From contig DJOI01000019.1 of assembly GCA_002439605.1 (NCBI GenBank), forward strand, positions 1 to 46,059: 46,059 bases of DNA. Reading direction: 5' to 3'. Under the pieces are notes generated by a model. The model was not told the origin of the DNA and did not search any database. It saw only the letters and a list, made by a program, of their open reading frames with translations. Below, piece after piece: positions 16,390 through 25,136 of the stretch (position 1 is its first letter; the number at the start of each line of letters is the position of its first letter). The position numbers and the translations under genes are program-made. The DNA is from Candidatus Segatella mututuai. GTDB lineage: Bacteria > Bacteroidota > Bacteroidia > Bacteroidales > Bacteroidaceae.

Positions 16390-18944
16390 ATCTTCACGTT
16401 CATTTCCAGTCCAAAATAAGGAGTTACATGGCGACGTATAGTCAGTCCATTGCTCGTATAATCTGGGGTGCAATCGAGGAGCTTGTTGCAGAACAAAGCA
16501 ATGGTCAGGCGGTCGGCAAACAACTTTTTGGTCACCTTGAAGTTGACATTCATCGAGAAGGGCACCCGGTAAAGGGCAAAGTTACTGGCCGTATAGTTGC
16601 GTATCAAGTAACGCAGGTATATGTCGTTGGCATCCTCGTCCTCCCAATCGTGCATTTCGCCATTGGCATCCATATACTTCACAGGATAATTGCTGGTCTC
16701 AGCCGTGCGGCGCATGGTAAACCACAGGCATTGCGCCGACACCGAGAAGCCCAACTTGAGCTTGGGAATATCAGTATCCACGGTGAAGTTGGTATTCATC
16801 ATCTGGTTCTTGCTGCCACCGTCTTGGTCATAATAGCCCACATACTGAATCTGCTTGCCTGCCACCACGGCACTGGGCTTGTAGGTTTCCATCATCGAGT
16901 TGCGATAGATGGTGTAGAACCATGCGCCATTGATGGTAAGGCGGGTCATGATGCGCTCAAATCGCTTGGTCGAGAAAGTGTATTCCACTCCTCGCTTCAG
17001 CGTTTGGCTTCCGTTGGTATAGTGGCTATAACCACGCAGGTCCGTACGCAGGGTATAGGGCATGTCGACAAGCGAAGGTGGTGCTGTCAACGCTCCTGCA
17101 TCCACACCCGATGCGTCGTACTGCTTGTAAGTATAAGGGGCATAGCTCGACTGGCTGCGGAAGCCCGAGGTCATGTTCTCGCGAAAGTAAGTTACCGAGA
17201 GTCGATAGCCTCCCCATGTCACGTCAGCCGTAGCCTCCCACTTCAAGTTGCGGGCAGGCTTCAAGTCGTAATTGGTAGGGTCGATGACATAGGTCATCAG
17301 GTTGATTCGACGATAGTCGGCATTGGCGTGATAGTAATTGAGCTGCACCAAGTCCATGTATACGGGGTCGGGAAAGAGCTGGTCCATGGTTGGCATCTTG
17401 GTATGCTCGCCCACTCCTCCTGACAGGCGCAGGAAACCCGCTTGCCCCGCTATCTTAAACTTGGGTAATGTCCATCCCACATTGACACGTGGATCGAGAT
17501 AAAACTTGCCGTGCATCAAGTAAGAGCTGGGTAAGCCCTGCATCTGTACGGCTCGCACACCAGCCACCACTTCCACCTTGCTATCGCCCAGCATAGTACT
17601 GATACGCTCCTCGGCATAGAGGCCCCACTGCTTGTTGGCTGGAATGCTCGAAAGGGAACGATGACGCAAAGTGGCCGATGTAGTGTACAAAGGGCGAGCC
17701 GGGTCAAACACCTGCCCACGACCATAGTTTTTGTCCACAGTCCAATCGGTACCTACCAAGAGGGTATTGGATACTTCCTGAGAAGGAACTTGAAACTTGG
17801 CATTCAATTTGGCGAAGAGGTTGAAGGGGCGACCGTCCACATTCTGCCAAGCCACATATTTATATGGTAAGATGATGCCATCGCTCTCACCCGTAGTGGT
17901 AGTACCGACAGCAGCTACCAACTGCGACAACTGCACCAACTTGGTGCGCTCTATCAAGTCATATTCATAAGAGGTGGAAAGCATGGCATCGAGCGAACGA
18001 AACCACTTGTCTTTGCTCTTAGGCGAGAACGAGACACTGGCATTGAGCGCATACCTATTGTATTGCGACTTATACGAATCGACAGCCTGATTATCGAGGT
18101 CGGGATCATTCTTGTCGTTGTCGAACGAGCCTGTATAGTCGAAGTTGGTCTTCAGTTGCACGGCATACCGACTTAGACTCCATTCCTTGAAGAAACGCGC
18201 CGAGAACCCCAGCCGCTTGTAGTTTTCCAAGCGGTTACGAGGGTCGGCCTTGGCATCGAGATAGTCGACACTAAGATTGAGCGTCATCCGGCGAGGTTTC
18301 CATTCAAAACCCTTGGCCAGATAGAAGAGTTTGCTGTCCATATCAGCCTTGAGACGAGCCTCCCAATTGTTGCCGCCTCGCTTGCGCTCTATCTTGACAA
18401 GTCCGCTCGTCAGGTCGCCATACTCTACCGAGGGTATGCCGCGCACCACCTCCACCTTCTCGATGTCGTCGGTCGATATGGTACGCATGTCGACACCAGA
18501 GTTGACAAAGCTTCTTCCCGCGGTCGATGTTTCCCACGCCCCTTTCACTTCCTGTCGGTTGGCATTGGTGCTGATGGGAGCACCATCTATCACGAAGCTG
18601 GTCCCAAGCGAAGAAGTATTATAGTCGCTGGCTGTACCCGTTTCACGGATACGAATGGTATTAGGGGCGTTGAGAGTAGGGTCTTGCGAACGACCTCCTG
18701 GCAACAATTCCAAGATATCGGAGAAACTTGAGGGCTGCAAATGCTCCATGGCATGTTTCTCGATGACAGAAGCTGCCGTAACGCCACGTGTCTCTTGTGC
18801 CGTTACCACCACCTCTGCAATCTTAAGAGTATCGGATAAACTTGACTTTGTAGACTTATTGTTTTTTCCCTTATTGTTGTTCTGCGCCCCCCCAGGTACG
18901 CTCATACCAAACAACAACAATAGCATGATGCCTATTTCCTTCAT
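16386..18944 (-). CDS. TonB-dependent outer membrane receptor
   Basis: 852 residues. Signal peptide MKEIGIMLLLLFGMSVPGGA, an Asn/Lys/Ser-rich linker, then LKIAEVVVTAQE (about 41-52), the usual entry to a plug domain, which runs to about residue 190 (SFSDILELLPGG, TSFVIDGAPIST, IEKVEVVRGIPSVEYGDLTS). A 22-strand-type barrel follows to a C-terminal FGLEMNVKI. It lacks the long carboxypeptidase-regulatory extension of SusC proteins and has no SusD partner, so it belongs to the siderophore/cobalamin/protein-ligand class of receptors. It heads the operon with a small lipoprotein, DUF6850, DUF4876 and M16 protease. The signal-peptide codons for Pro17-Ala20 contain a run of seven G. A promoter lies at 18982-19012. 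Confidence 0.92.
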   Translation of the reverse strand: MKEIGIMLLLLFGMSVPGGAQNNNKGKNNKSTKSSLSDTLKIAEVVVTAQETRGVTAASVIEKHAMEHLQPSSFSDILELLPGGRSQDPTLNAPNTIRIRETGTASDYNTSSLGTSFVIDGAPISTNANRQEVKGAWETSTAGRSFVNSGVDMRTISTDDIEKVEVVRGIPSVEYGDLTSGLVKIERKRGGNNWEARLKADMDSKLFYLAKGFEWKPRRMTLNLSVDYLDAKADPRNRLENYKRLGFSARFFKEWSLSRYAVQLKTNFDYTGSFDNDKNDPDLDNQAVDSYKSQYNRYALNASVSFSPKSKDKWFRSLDAMLSTSYEYDLIERTKLVQLSQLVAAVGTTTTGESDGIILPYKYVAWQNVDGRPFNLFAKLNAKFQVPSQEVSNTLLVGTDWTVDKNYGRGQVFDPARPLYTTSATLRHRSLSSIPANKQWGLYAEERISTMLGDSKVEVVAGVRAVQMQGLPSSYLMHGKFYLDPRVNVGWTLPKFKIAGQAGFLRLSGGVGEHTKMPTMDQLFPDPVYMDLVQLNYYHANADYRRINLMTYVIDPTNYDLKPARNLKWEATADVTWGGYRLSVTYFRENMTSGFRSQSSYAPYTYKQYDASGVDAGALTAPPSLVDMPYTLRTDLRGYSHYTNGSQTLKRGVEYTFSTKRFERIMTRLTINGAWFYTIYRNSMMETYKPSAVVAGKQIQYVGYYDQDGGSKNQMMNTNFTVDTDIPKLKLGFSVSAQCLWFTMRRTAETSNYPVKYMDANGEMHDWEDEDANDIYLRYLIRNYTASNFALYRVPFSMNVNFKVTKKLFADRLTIALFCNKLLDCTPDYTSNGLTIRRHVTPYFGLEMNVKI
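18887..18893 (-). repeat. G7 homopolymer in the receptor signal peptide
   Basis: Seven C on the plus strand (seven G in the coding strand, CCT GGG GGG GCG). A slip of one base would abort the receptor after about 20 codons. Confidence 0.8.
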
Positions 18945-18981
18945 TCGTTGCCGCTAATAACACATAATAACAATTCGGCTG

Positions 18982-19012
18982 CAAAGTTAAGAAGAAACAA
19001 AAAGTCGCACAA
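18982..19012 (-). promoter_or_regulatory. Promoter of the TonB-receptor/M16 operon
   Basis: Minus-strand TAACTTTG (18989-18982) with TTG at 19012-19010, 20 nt apart. It lies 38 nt before the ATG at 18944. Confidence 0.65.
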
Positions 19013-19025
19013 TACCTAAATATAG

Positions 19026-19082
19026 GTATTTTAGAATAAGTCTAAAATACAAGATACAGGCCCTTTAGAGAGCCTGTATCTT
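19026..19082 (-). terminator. Double hairpin after tex
   Basis: GCCTGTATCTT (19072-19082) and AAGATACAGGC (19051-19061) form a perfect 11-bp stem that starts inside the tex stop codon; right behind it GTATTTTAGA (19026-19035) and TCTAAAATAC (19041-19050) form a perfect 10-bp A/T-rich stem. Together they separate tex from the receptor operon. Confidence 0.7.
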
Positions 19083-21211
19083 TATAGCTGTTTCATCGAC
19101 AGGGCGATGCGCTTGCGTCTCAGGTCGACTTCTGTTATCTTGACCATTACATGCTCGTGGAGCTTTACCACTTCCGAAGGGTCGCTTACATAGCGGTCTG
19201 CCATCTGCGAGACATGAACCAATCCGTCGTTATGGACTCCGATGTCGACAAATGCGCCAAACTTGGTGATATTGGTCACGATACCCGGCACGACCATGCC
19301 TATCTGCAGGTCCTCGATCTCCTTGACACTTGCATCAAACTCAAACTTCTCCACCTCACCACGAGGGTCGAGCCCTGGCTTGTCAAGCTCCGCCATAATA
19401 TCGGTAAGCGTGGGCACACCCACCTCGGCAGTAACGTATTTTTTGATGTCTATCTTCTTCTGCAGAGCCTTGTCCTCCACCAATTGCTTCACCGTCACGC
19501 CTTGGTCCTTCGCCATCTTCTCCACCAAGGCATAACGCTCTGGATGCACGGCACTATTGTCCAAAGGATTCTTGGCACCAGGGATACGCAAGAAACCAGC
19601 GCACTGCTCGTAAGCAGAAGGACCCAAACGAGACACCTTCTTCAACTGCGCCCGAGAAGCAAAGGCACCATTCTCCTTGCGATATTCCACGATGTTCTTG
19701 GCGAGCGTAGGACCGAGACCACTCACGTAGGTCAAGAGATGCTGCGATGCCGTGTTGAGATTGACACCCACCGAGTTGACACAACTCATCACAACAGAGT
19801 CGAGGCTCTTCTTCAACTGGGTCTGGTCTACATCATGCTGATACTGACCTACGCCAATGCTCTTAGGGTCAATCTTGACCAACTCTGCCAATGGATCCAT
19901 CAAGCGGCGACCGATGGAAACGGCACCACGAACGGTGACATCTTCGTCAGGAAACTCCTCACGCGCTATCTTGGAGGCTGAATAGATGGAAGCACCATCC
20001 TCGCTCACCACATAGATATCCACAGGGTGCGGAAAACTGATGCCATGCAACCAGTCGCTGGTCTCTCGGCTCGCCGTACCATTGCCCACCGCCATCGCCT
20101 CCACCTGGTATTGCTTCACCATGCGCAAGATAGCGGCAGTAGCCTCGGCACGCTTGTTGCGAGGAGGATGAGGATAAACGATTTCATGATGGACGAGATT
20201 GCCTTGTGCATCCAAACAGCAGGTCTTACAACCATTCGCAAAGCCTGGGTCTACAGCCATCACTCGTTTCTGCCCCAACGGAGCGGCAAGCAAGAGCTGA
20301 CGCAAGTTCTCGGCAAACACAGCGATAGCCTCTTCGTCGGCCTTCTGCTTGCTAAGTGCAGCAAACTCGGTCTCGATACTGGGCTTCAGCAAGCGCTTGA
20401 AGGCATCATCCACCGCCTCGCCCACGAGGGTCTGACACTCGCCAAACCCATGCACATAGTGACGTTTCAGTTTGGTGGTGCAAGCTTCCTCATCCGCTGA
20501 TATGCCTACACGCAGAAAGCCTGCCGCCTCACCGCGGCGCATGGCCAACAAACGATGGGAAGAGCACTTCTTCAATGGTTCGGAGAAATCAAAGTAATCA
20601 GAGTAGCGTTGCGCCTCTTCCTCGTCCTTTTTCTTTGCCACGACCTTGGAAGTGATGATGGCGCCCCGACGGAACTCACCACGTACCTGGTTGCGGCTCT
20701 GCTCGTCCTCGCTCACCATCTCGGCAATAATGTCCTTGGCTCCTTGAAGCGCGGCTTCTACATCGGTTACCTTGTCGCCAACAAACCTGCGGGCAGCCTG
20801 CTCGGGATTGCGCTCACGCTGAAGCAGAAGCAACTGTGCCAAAGGTTCCAACCCCATCTCACGAGCCACCTGCGCACGAGTCCTGCGCTTGGGCTTGAAA
20901 GGCAAGTAGATGTCCTCCAACTCCGTGGCATTCCAGCAGTCACCGATACGCTTCTTTAGCTCATCGGTCAACTTTCCTTGTTCATCGATGGTCTTCAAGA
21001 TCGTCTCCTTACGTTTTGCCATCTCCTTCAACTTCTCGCCTGCCTGGGCGATAGCCTCTATGTTCACTTCGTCCATATTGCCCGTTTTCTCCTTACGGTA
21101 ACGAGAGATAAACGGAATGGTGCAGCCCTCTTCGAGCAGCTCCAAAATATTCTCGACAGCCTGCTCACGCAAGTTGAGCTGGGCTGCTATCAGTTTTGTA
21201 AATTGATTCAT
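19082..21211 (-). CDS. tex: Tex, S1-domain RNA-binding transcription accessory protein
   Basis: Cytoplasmic nucleic-acid-binding protein implicated in transcription and stress tolerance. 709 residues, close to the usual 720-780. Domain order is as in Tex: N-terminal helical part (LNLREQAVENILELLEEGCT, IPFISRYRKEKTG), a YqgF/RuvC-like fold around 320-420 (VMAVDPGFANGCKTCCLD), helix-hairpin-helix region near 480-550 (LNTASQHLLTYVSGLGPTLA), and a C-terminal S1 domain at about 640-709 (GMVVPGIVTNITKFGAFVDI, HNDGLVHVSQMADRYV). Start at 21211 gives MNQFTKLIAAQLNL, typical. It stands alone between two terminator regions; the AAA-ATPase gene ends 60 nt upstream. No TAnnTTTG box is seen in that 60-nt gap. 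Confidence 0.96.
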   Translation of the reverse strand: MNQFTKLIAAQLNLREQAVENILELLEEGCTIPFISRYRKEKTGNMDEVNIEAIAQAGEKLKEMAKRKETILKTIDEQGKLTDELKKRIGDCWNATELEDIYLPFKPKRRTRAQVAREMGLEPLAQLLLLQRERNPEQAARRFVGDKVTDVEAALQGAKDIIAEMVSEDEQSRNQVRGEFRRGAIITSKVVAKKKDEEEAQRYSDYFDFSEPLKKCSSHRLLAMRRGEAAGFLRVGISADEEACTTKLKRHYVHGFGECQTLVGEAVDDAFKRLLKPSIETEFAALSKQKADEEAIAVFAENLRQLLLAAPLGQKRVMAVDPGFANGCKTCCLDAQGNLVHHEIVYPHPPRNKRAEATAAILRMVKQYQVEAMAVGNGTASRETSDWLHGISFPHPVDIYVVSEDGASIYSASKIAREEFPDEDVTVRGAVSIGRRLMDPLAELVKIDPKSIGVGQYQHDVDQTQLKKSLDSVVMSCVNSVGVNLNTASQHLLTYVSGLGPTLAKNIVEYRKENGAFASRAQLKKVSRLGPSAYEQCAGFLRIPGAKNPLDNSAVHPERYALVEKMAKDQGVTVKQLVEDKALQKKIDIKKYVTAEVGVPTLTDIMAELDKPGLDPRGEVEKFEFDASVKEIEDLQIGMVVPGIVTNITKFGAFVDIGVHNDGLVHVSQMADRYVSDPSEVVKLHEHVMVKITEVDLRRKRIALSMKQL

Positions 21212-21271
21212 CTATTGTTATATGTGATTATCATTTCTATAGAATGGCCTATCATGGCATGCTCCTTTAAC

Positions 21272-23023
21272 TTATTTCACCTCATCCATTCGAAGTAATT
21301 TGTAACCATCAAACTGCATGATGATTTTATGCAACAGCGTACCTTGTCGGAGAGCTTCCACTCTTGGTGCTGCGGCATAGCCATTGATTTGCATCTCAGC
21401 CAGATGCCATTGTTCGTCTATACGAGACTTATATGTATCTTCCTTTTCTCCCTTCTCACGCTTTGGTACAAGTTTTAACTCCAAGATATAACTATGCTTC
21501 GTCGAGTAATGCGTCAAATCAGGCAAAAGGAAGAAATCACAATAGCCATGGTTCAACTCCAACTTTGGAGCAGTATAGTAATAGGCATTCAAACTAAGAT
21601 ATGCCATGAAGAAGCCTTGCAAATTACGCTCCGCCTCGATACCATCTCGCACAGATGATACTTGGGCATACATATCTGCCATATATTGCAAGGCATCCTG
21701 CCATCTTCCATCATACGCCATATCGTAATAGTAATCCGTGAGCAAGTTGGTATCCACACATGCCTTTGTATCAATCAACTCTATCAGATACTCGTAATAT
21801 TGCTTACGTACATTATTGTTAGGGATTCCAAGTACGAGTTTTGCACCACGAGTGTTCTTGATGGTAAGCATACCGTAATAAAACAGCAAACTTGGGAACA
21901 CTTTTGGATCAGTAATTTTATTGGCAGGGAAGGTCTCATAGAGTGAAGCTACGATTTCCCCTGTCTCCGCAATCGTACGGATTACGCCCTTGCGATCACC
22001 ATCCAACTTGTCAAGTTGAAGAAGTTTCTTCATCTTGTTATAATCCGTCTTGGTATTTGGATCTATCATTTCCTCTGATCCTTCGCCACGACTCAAATAG
22101 TTACGCAGGTAATAGAACACCATATCGCAGTTGAACACCCTGCTTTGAGCATGTAGCGCATCCTTAGAAAAACAATAGTTATCATACCATGGTTTCATCT
22201 CGTTGACAATGGCATCAATATCCTTGTCCGCATCGATTTTACCCATTCTCTTGTAATAGTTGAATATCTCATATACATCTTCCGTTGAAAAGCCCAACAT
22301 CTGGCTAAATTCCAACTTAGTAGAGACATGCCATCCGATATTGAAGCCACTGGTCACGTCATCGAGTGTCACAGGACTTACCCCCGTGATAAATATACGT
22401 TCGAAAGTACCCTTAAACTTCTTGAAGATGTCACGATAGAAGCCCTCTGCATGGGTCATCGCCCAATACACTTTCTCGCCTTTCTCATTGAGTACAGTAT
22501 TGGTGAAGTTGTCATATTCGTCTATAATCAGATAAAGAGGATAACCAAAGGTCTTTGCCTTCAATGTCATTGTAGCCAACTTCGCACCAGCATCCTTGGC
22601 CGCATAAAAAGACTTCTTGGTTTCCTCAGGATACAGTTCGGCATATCTGTCCATAAATTCATTGAGACAGATACAGCAGTAGCTATTGAAATTCTCCTCC
22701 AAATGTTCAATGTCACCTCCCACTTGCGAGAAGTCAAGATGTAGCACTTGATACCTACCCTGCAAAGGCGTGGGGTGCTTACCAATCCAAAGGTCGCCAA
22801 ACCATTGTTGGAACTTATCCTTGGTTCGGCAATCATAATAGGCATGGAGCATACCTAAGAACATACTCTTGCCAAAACGACGTGGGCGAATAAAGAAGAG
22901 GTTGACAGCCTCGTCCTCAAGCATTGGCAAATACATGGTCTTATCGACATAGTAATTATTTTGCTCGATAATCTGTATGAAGTCATTTCGTCCGTAAGGT
23001 ATTCTCTTGTAACCTTGCTCCAT
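21272..23023 (-). CDS. AAA-ATPase-like protein with C-terminal PD-(D/E)XK nuclease-like domain
   Basis: 583 residues from the ATG at 23023. The frame is open to 23227, but a complete promoter (23047-23078) and the promoter-side hairpin lie inside the extension. N-terminal segment YKRIPYGRNDFIQIIEQNNY plus YVDKT is typical of the family annotated AAA-ATPase_like / DUF1703. RPRRFGKS (46-53) is a P-loop variant, IDEYDN (167-172) the Walker B region. Near the C-terminus Asp496 in YCDFFLLP and ELK at 515-517 fit a PD-(D/E)XK core. Such genes occur in many copies in Bacteroidales and have no settled function; nuclease activity, defence or transposon association are possible. It is flanked upstream by repeat and transposase relics, which suggests an accessory gene. 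It seems intact. Confidence 0.88.
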   Translation of the reverse strand: MEQGYKRIPYGRNDFIQIIEQNNYYVDKTMYLPMLEDEAVNLFFIRPRRFGKSMFLGMLHAYYDCRTKDKFQQWFGDLWIGKHPTPLQGRYQVLHLDFSQVGGDIEHLEENFNSYCCICLNEFMDRYAELYPEETKKSFYAAKDAGAKLATMTLKAKTFGYPLYLIIDEYDNFTNTVLNEKGEKVYWAMTHAEGFYRDIFKKFKGTFERIFITGVSPVTLDDVTSGFNIGWHVSTKLEFSQMLGFSTEDVYEIFNYYKRMGKIDADKDIDAIVNEMKPWYDNYCFSKDALHAQSRVFNCDMVFYYLRNYLSRGEGSEEMIDPNTKTDYNKMKKLLQLDKLDGDRKGVIRTIAETGEIVASLYETFPANKITDPKVFPSLLFYYGMLTIKNTRGAKLVLGIPNNNVRKQYYEYLIELIDTKACVDTNLLTDYYYDMAYDGRWQDALQYMADMYAQVSSVRDGIEAERNLQGFFMAYLSLNAYYYTAPKLELNHGYCDFFLLPDLTHYSTKHSYILELKLVPKREKGEKEDTYKSRIDEQWHLAEMQINGYAAAPRVEALRQGTLLHKIIMQFDGYKLLRMDEVK

Positions 23024-23046
23024 GATGTTATTTTTTGTTTGTTTTG

Positions 23047-23078
23047 CAAAACTACAATTATCATTCGATATTGCCAAA
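23047..23078 (-). promoter_or_regulatory. Promoter of the AAA-ATPase gene
   Basis: Minus-strand TTTG (23078-23075), 20 nt, TAGTTTTG (23054-23047): a full match to the Bacteroidetes TTTG / TAnnTTTG promoter, giving a leader of about 15-20 nt before the ATG at 23023. Confidence 0.75.
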
Positions 23079-23110
23079 CTTTTCCTCTTGTTTTTTGCGT
23101 CATGCAAACA

Positions 23111-23146
23111 AGGGGGTGTGTCATAAGTCCATGACGCACCCTTTTT
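23111..23146. repeat. Hairpin of the GGGTGTGTCAT family (copy 2)
   Basis: GGGTGTGTCAT (23114-23124) pairs with ATGACGCACCC (23131-23141), loop AAGTCC, then TTTTTAT. Stem, loop length and loop bases nearly repeat those of 9439-9472. Confidence 0.7.
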
Positions 23147-23166
23147 ATCGTTAAAAACATAGTTTC

Positions 23167-23313
23167 GTAATGGTAAAAAATAACTTGATACAAAAATGCC
23201 AAGCAGATTTATAAAAATATGTGGCAAAAGAGGAGCTTAGAACTCTGTCTTTCAATTATGTGTTGCTTCATAAAAAGGACACAAAAATGTACCAAGTTAT
23301 TTTTAACTGTTAC
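23167..23313. mobile_element. 147-bp mini-element with inverted ends (MITE-like)
   Basis: GTAATGGTAAAAAATAACTT (then GATAC) at 23167-23191 is an imperfect inverted copy of 23289-23313, about 20 of 25 positions. The ends resemble the perfect terminal repeats of the IS relic at 25137-25906 (shared GTAATG and AAAAAATAACTTG). No coding capacity is seen inside. It may be a deletion derivative of the same element family. Confidence 0.5.
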
Positions 23314-23342
23314 TTTATTGGAACTTTTGCAAGAAAATTCTC

Positions 23343-23680
23343 ATGACACTAAGCCCATTTGACAAACGTATCCCTACAGAAGACTCTTGTATTGAGTACT
23401 TTAAAGAAATTCGCCTACACAAAATGGGGGTAAGTGTTCAGAATGTGGCGAAGAAACCCGAAAATGGCTAAAAAGCCGTAAGGCATTCCAATTCCCCCAA
23501 TGTGGATGTAGCATTCCACTAACAAAGGGAACTGTCATGGAACATAGTAAGCCATGCAACTACGCTTGCCATACTATGTCGACAAGCATAACTGCATATA
23601 CAACCCGAACACTTGATAAGCATCATGCATGGCAACGAATGGTTTCGAGTACCAGGGCAAGCCTGGGTAATGGGCAAGGG
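23343..23680 (+). pseudogene. IS1595-like transposase relic (zinc-ribbon N-terminus)
   Basis: The first frame reads MTLSPFDKRIPTEDSCIEYF and KEIRLHKMG; after a GGGGG run the frame shifts and continues GKCSECGEETRKWLKSRKAF, QFPQCGCS and KGTVMEHSK. Cys-x2-Cys and Cys-x-Cys pairs form the zinc ribbon, and the K-S-G/K-G-T-V-M-E-H/D-S-K ending is typical of IS1595/IS1016-type transposases. Further shifts destroy the rest and no DDE domain remains. Family call tentative. Confidence 0.6.
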
Positions 23681-23690
23681 GGAATAAAAA

Positions 23691-23727
23691 AAGGCTTCCC
23701 ATCTACTATCAATGAACCGGAAGCCTT
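23691..23727 (-). terminator. Terminator of the helical secreted protein gene
   Basis: In the minus direction AAGGCTTCC (23727-23719) and GGAAGCCTT (23699-23691) form a perfect 9-bp stem followed by TTTTTTT, about 70 nt after the stop at 23796. Confidence 0.8.
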
Positions 23728-23795
23728 ATTATTTATCCCAAGCCATAGCTCGGCATCGCTGCTTGGCTATAGCAAGGGATTTGAGAGAGATTTAT

Positions 23796-25100
23796 TTATT
23801 TCAATACAATTTTCTTGCCATTCACGATGACGATGCCCTTCTGAGCGTTGCCAGCACGCTTACCATCAAGGGTATAAGCCTTGCCATTCTTCACAGCATC
23901 GTTGATGGTAATGCCGTTGATGCCAGTGGCTTGCTGCTCAGCCTTAGCCTTCTCCAAGATCTTATCAACCTCTGCAGAAATCTCATCGACACGAGCCATC
24001 ATCTGGTCAAACTCTTCCTTGGTGACTGTACCATTATAGAATTTCATACTAGCCATTGTCATTTCAGTGGATAGATCCTCCAATTGAGTCATATACTTAG
24101 CTGCAACACTTGGGCACTCTGCATCTATAGTAGCTGTTGCTGCAGAAATCTTCTCACTTACAGGCTGGTATTTTTTCATGTACTGAGCACCCCACTCTTC
24201 ATTCATTGCCATATTATAAAGATTTTGGTCTACGTAATAACCAAACTCCTCACTCATATCTTTAAAATCCTGAGCTGTATAAGGATTCTCTGTATCCTCG
24301 CAATAGTCTGTCAATGTATTCAACACCTTCTTCCAATAAGACAAACACTCTTTAAAGGTTGTCGTATCATAATCTGGCAGTTCGGTCTCAACCTGTTGAA
24401 TCTGCTCTGCCCAATTAGGCAAGGTAGCCTTCAAATCCTTAACCAGCTGACTTGCAGTCTCTGCACTGGCAGCATAAGCGATAGCCTTGGCAACCAAAGC
24501 ATCTGCATCTTTCTTGTATTCCTCCAACTGCTCTTCTGTCAAAACATCCCACTTAGCATCCCGAATCTGCGAGCCATAAGCATCCATTACTGAAGTGAAA
24601 TAATCATAGATATTCGATGGTAATTCTTCTTCCGCCTCAGAAATTTTATTTTCTGCAGCTTCTTCCACAAGATTCCTCTTTTCCATGAAAGCATCTGAAG
24701 CTGCGGTATCCAACATTTTGTCTTTAGATAGATTTTCTTTATACTGAGCAATTGTTGCTTGGTAATTCTCGACATCTTCCTTAGTCAATTCACCAGCAGT
24801 ATACTTGGTCTTTACTTTCTCTAAAATATCAGCAAGACTACCATCACCTGTCAACGTACAATTTATTAACCTATGGGCTTCTTTATCCAAAGGATACTTC
24901 TCATCCAACTCTGCCAACAAAGCAGTCAACTCAGCCTGGTAATCGGTGATAGTCTTTACCAAGGCGTTATACTCTGCCTCTGTTGCCAATGTGGCAGATG
25001 CCTCATCAGCTGCAAAGATAGACTGGTTAGCCACTGGAGTTGCTACCGCAGGAGCTGCACACATGGCGAGCATCGCTGCAAAGAGTAAATGTTTCTTCAT
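23796..25100 (-). CDS. Secreted helical protein with short T9SS-like C-terminal tail
   Basis: 434 residues. Signal peptide MKKHLLFAAMLAMCAAPAVA, then an acidic, Glu/Lys/Ala-rich sequence that looks almost wholly alpha-helical, probably coiled-coil (for example TITDYQAELTALLAELDEKY and AENKISEAEEELPSN). The end, TINDAVKNGKAYTLDGKRAG then NAQKGIVIVNGKKIVLK, matches the Bacteroidales C-terminal sorting pattern (Y-x-L-D-G-K-R then KGI-x-I-V-x-GKK), so export by T9SS to the surface or medium is likely. No enzymatic motif is seen. It follows the M6 protease gene on the same strand, but an IS relic (25137-25906) now fills the gap, so it may have lost the operon promoter. Function unknown; structural or binding role possible. 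Confidence 0.75.
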   Translation of the reverse strand: MKKHLLFAAMLAMCAAPAVATPVANQSIFAADEASATLATEAEYNALVKTITDYQAELTALLAELDEKYPLDKEAHRLINCTLTGDGSLADILEKVKTKYTAGELTKEDVENYQATIAQYKENLSKDKMLDTAASDAFMEKRNLVEEAAENKISEAEEELPSNIYDYFTSVMDAYGSQIRDAKWDVLTEEQLEEYKKDADALVAKAIAYAASAETASQLVKDLKATLPNWAEQIQQVETELPDYDTTTFKECLSYWKKVLNTLTDYCEDTENPYTAQDFKDMSEEFGYYVDQNLYNMAMNEEWGAQYMKKYQPVSEKISAATATIDAECPSVAAKYMTQLEDLSTEMTMASMKFYNGTVTKEEFDQMMARVDEISAEVDKILEKAKAEQQATGINGITINDAVKNGKAYTLDGKRAGNAQKGIVIVNGKKIVLK

Positions 25101-25136
25101 ACTTTTCTCTCTTTTAAAATTAATACTATGTTCTTA

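Noticed and set aside
16390..16473. Longer N-terminus for the small lipoprotein
   Set aside because: It would lie inside the receptor gene and bury the lipoprotein signal; the ATG at 16389 is coupled to the receptor stop.
23024..23227. Longer N-terminus for the AAA-ATPase
   Set aside because: A full promoter and a hairpin lie in the extension; the family starts near the YKRIPYG motif.
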